Shown here in pieces: positions 5,726 to 7,175 of a DNA stretch of 7,175 bases (position 1 is its first letter; each line of letters opens with the position of its first letter). The DNA is taken from NCBI GenBank assembly GCA_003553305.1, contig PWEB01000268.1, forward strand, positions 1 to 7,175, written 5' to 3'. The translations under genes were made by a program, and so were the position numbers. This DNA is from Syntrophomonadaceae bacterium (GTDB lineage Bacteria > Bacillota > Dethiobacteria > DTU022). The notes under the pieces were generated by a model that saw only the letters and a program-made list of their open reading frames with translations, was not told the DNA's origin and did no database searches.

Positions 5726-6208
5726 TTAGTGCGGATCCTTCTCAATGTCTACTATAACACCGCCGGTTACTTCCTTCAGTTGATCAAAGGATATCGGCAG
5801 CAGGGAATAGGGGGTTCCTGCGGAAGTATAGACCATATCGAAGCGCTGCATCGATTGATCAAGGAAAATAGGGACCCTTTCGTCGATATCAAAAGGACAC
5901 ACCCCGCCGACCTTGTAACCGGTCACCTTTTCAACTTCTTCAGGCTTAGCCATCTTTACTTTTCCTCCGCCGAGCAGAGCTTTCACTTTTTTATCCCAAA
6001 TTTTAACATCCCCGGCAGCGACAAATAAGCCGTATTGATCTCCGCAGCGGAATAGAATTGACTTGGCAATTTGTCCCAGTTCAACATTCAGCGCCTCCGC
6101 TGCTTCAGCCGAGGTTTTAGTTGTTTTTTTGTGCTCGGCCGGGACCAGCTCCAGGTCATATTTTTCCAGATACTTGCGGGCTCTTTCTAAAGCAGGGTTT
6201 TCAGACAT
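5726..6208 (-). CDS. YbaK/EbsC-family aminoacyl-tRNA deacylase
   Basis: Single-domain free-standing editing protein of about 160 residues, the normal size for the family. Members hydrolyse mischarged aminoacyl-tRNAs, for example Cys- or Ala-tRNA(Pro), in the cytosol. Visible family features are the N-terminal helix NPALERARKYLEKY, the IAKSILFR strand (47-54) with the conserved Lys K49, FVAAGDVKIW (62-71), the Lys-rich segment near 83-88, and GGVCPFD (101-107), matching the family's GGxxPF turn, followed by the IFLDQSM strand (114-120). The amino acid edited cannot be told from sequence. I chose ATG (6206-6208 on the plus strand) because GAGGTG lies six bases upstream. The longer GTG start at 6217 would leave almost no spacing to a ribosome site. 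It begins 21 bases after the transporter gene on the same strand, so the two are probably co-transcribed. Confidence 0.9.
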   Translation of the reverse strand: MSENPALERARKYLEKYDLELVPAEHKKTTKTSAEAAEALNVELGQIAKSILFRCGDQYGLFVAAGDVKIWDKKVKALLGGGKVKMAKPEEVEKVTGYKVGGVCPFDIDERVPIFLDQSMQRFDMVYTSAGTPYSLLPISFDQLKEVTGGVIVDIEKDPH

Positions 6209-6214
6209 TTCTCT

Positions 6215-6220
6215 CACCTC
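6215..6220 (-). promoter_or_regulatory. Ribosome binding site of the YbaK-type gene
   Basis: GAGGTG on the minus strand lies six bases before ATG 6208. It overlaps the alternative GTG codon at 6217 and therefore argues against that start. Confidence 0.55.
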
Positions 6221-6229
6221 ACCAGTTTA

Positions 6230-7175
6230 TTATTCCTTTTCTGAGGCTATTTCCCGCTGGGACTCCTGAACCTCTTTTTCGGGGTAACGGGCGAATACTA
6301 TAACTCCGGCCAGGATAAAAAGCGCTGAAACCGGACCGGTTAACTGGATCCCGAGCGGCTGATCAATTGTGCTGCCAAAGAGTTCCACCAGCGCTCCTGT
6401 AATGATAGTTGAAAGGCCCATGGCCAGTTTAAGGATGAAGCCCTGCGCTCCGAAATACATTGCTTCGCGGTGCTGGCCTGATAGTTTTACTTCCAGATCG
6501 GAAACAACGGCCACAATAGCATCAGGAACAATAAAGATGACTGCCAGCGGTAGCCCGGCCAAGCCCATCAAAATATAGCCGAATACCGGCGGGTTCATCC
6601 CAAGCACAGGTTGGCCGAGGTAAAAGAAGAGGGGCAGCAAAACCATAAAGGTGACCAGGGCAAACATCATGACCGCTTTTAAGCCAATCCGTTTAGACAA
6701 TATATTTACTACAGGGAAAAAGATCAGCGCAATCACAAAGGCCAGGCCGAAATAGATAGAGGTTTCGCCTTCGGTACCTCTGAGCAGGACCGTCACATAT
6801 AGGGGGAGATTGAGGGTGATAATATTAAAGCCGAGCCAAAAAGTGACATTGCCGACCAGGTAGATTACAAAAGCCTTATTCTTAAAAGTAGTTTTGATTG
6901 CATCAACAAGGCCAAGGGATGCAGGTTTTGCCTCTGCATAATCTCTTTCCCTGATTAGCAATGGCAGGTAGAGGAGGATAAATCCAATAGCGGCCATCGC
7001 CCAGACCATTCCGTGAAAGCCGAGGATCCCGATTAATATGCCGGACCCAATCAGGGCAGCGCCGACTCCAAGCAGCATAAAAACAGCCCTGAATGTAGCC
7101 AGATCAACCCGGTCTTTAGTAGTCCGGGCTAATTCAGGCAGCAAAGCCAGGTAAGGACAGACGTAAGCAGTGAAA
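6230..7175 (-). CDS. GPH-family (MFS_2-type) cation symporter, N-terminus cut by window edge
   Basis: Integral membrane transporter of the glycoside-pentoside-hexuronide:cation symporter type within the major facilitator superfamily. The frame stays open to the right edge (FTAYVCPYLALLPELA before the first visible TTG), so the start lies outside; 314 residues are visible. YLALLPELARTTKDRV matches the conserved cytoplasmic loop of the family. Downstream, VPDAIVAVVSDLE and SGQHREAMYFGAQGFILKLA correspond to the family's later loop motif. About eight hydrophobic membrane segments can be counted in the visible part, consistent with the last two thirds of a 12-segment protein. The tail after the last segment is short and charged (YPEKEVQESQ). 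The substrate is unknown: the family moves sugars, glycosides and other solutes with H+ or Na+, and no ligand residue is diagnostic here. It lies 21 bases upstream of the YbaK-type gene in the same direction. Confidence 0.88.
   Translation of the reverse strand, partial: FTAYVCPYLALLPELARTTKDRVDLATFRAVFMLLGVGAALIGSGILIGILGFHGMVWAMAAIGFILLYLPLLIRERDYAEAKPASLGLVDAIKTTFKNKAFVIYLVGNVTFWLGFNIITLNLPLYVTVLLRGTEGETSIYFGLAFVIALIFFPVVNILSKRIGLKAVMMFALVTFMVLLPLFFYLGQPVLGMNPPVFGYILMGLAGLPLAVIFIVPDAIVAVVSDLEVKLSGQHREAMYFGAQGFILKLAMGLSTIITGALVELFGSTIDQPLGIQLTGPVSALFILAGVIVFARYPEKEVQESQREIASEKE

Noticed and set aside
1..7175. CRISPR array, tRNA, rRNA, insertion sequence or prophage signature
   Set aside because: No spaced direct repeats, cloverleaf-like segments, transposase or integrase motifs, or terminal inverted repeats were seen by eye.

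Overview
The window looks like chromosomal DNA of a Gram-positive bacterium of the Bacillota, probably an anaerobic Clostridia-type lineage. The evidence is the polA-mutM-coaE order, which resembles the Bacillus/Clostridia arrangement, strong purine-rich ribosome binding sites before most genes, use of GTG and TTG starts, and moderate base composition. The lineage is inferred from gene order and protein character; no rRNA or other marker is present. I see no mobile element, CRISPR array, tRNA or rRNA.

Layout. Positions 1-4475 and 4509-5603 hold six tightly packed plus-strand genes: the C-terminal part of DNA polymerase I (cut by the left edge), formamidopyrimidine-DNA glycosylase (mutM), dephospho-CoA kinase (coaE), a short isocitrate/isopropylmalate-type dehydrogenase, and two consecutive nitrilase-superfamily proteins. 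The gaps are 15, -8 (overlap), 25, 27 and 33 bases, so they probably form one transcription unit, although a promoter inside the block cannot be excluded. A 122-base convergent gap (5604-5725) with an inverted repeat and T-tracts separates them from a minus-strand pair: a GPH-type cation symporter (cut by the right edge) followed by a YbaK/EbsC-type aminoacyl-tRNA deacylase.

How the genes relate. polA and mutM both act in DNA repair: MutM excises oxidised purines and Pol I fills the resulting gaps. coaE makes the last step of coenzyme A synthesis and is a frequent neighbour without a direct link to repair. The dehydrogenase would feed 2-oxoglutarate supply if it is an isocitrate enzyme.

The most notable part is the nitrilase pair. 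The downstream protein keeps the complete Glu-Lys-Cys triad (E87, K196, C229). The upstream paralogue has a full-length, intact frame but has lost all three residues (A39, Q131, G164). This looks like a catalytically dead partner encoded beside its probable active relative. MutM also carries an unusual CxC in place of CxxC in its zinc finger, plus an internal charged insertion.
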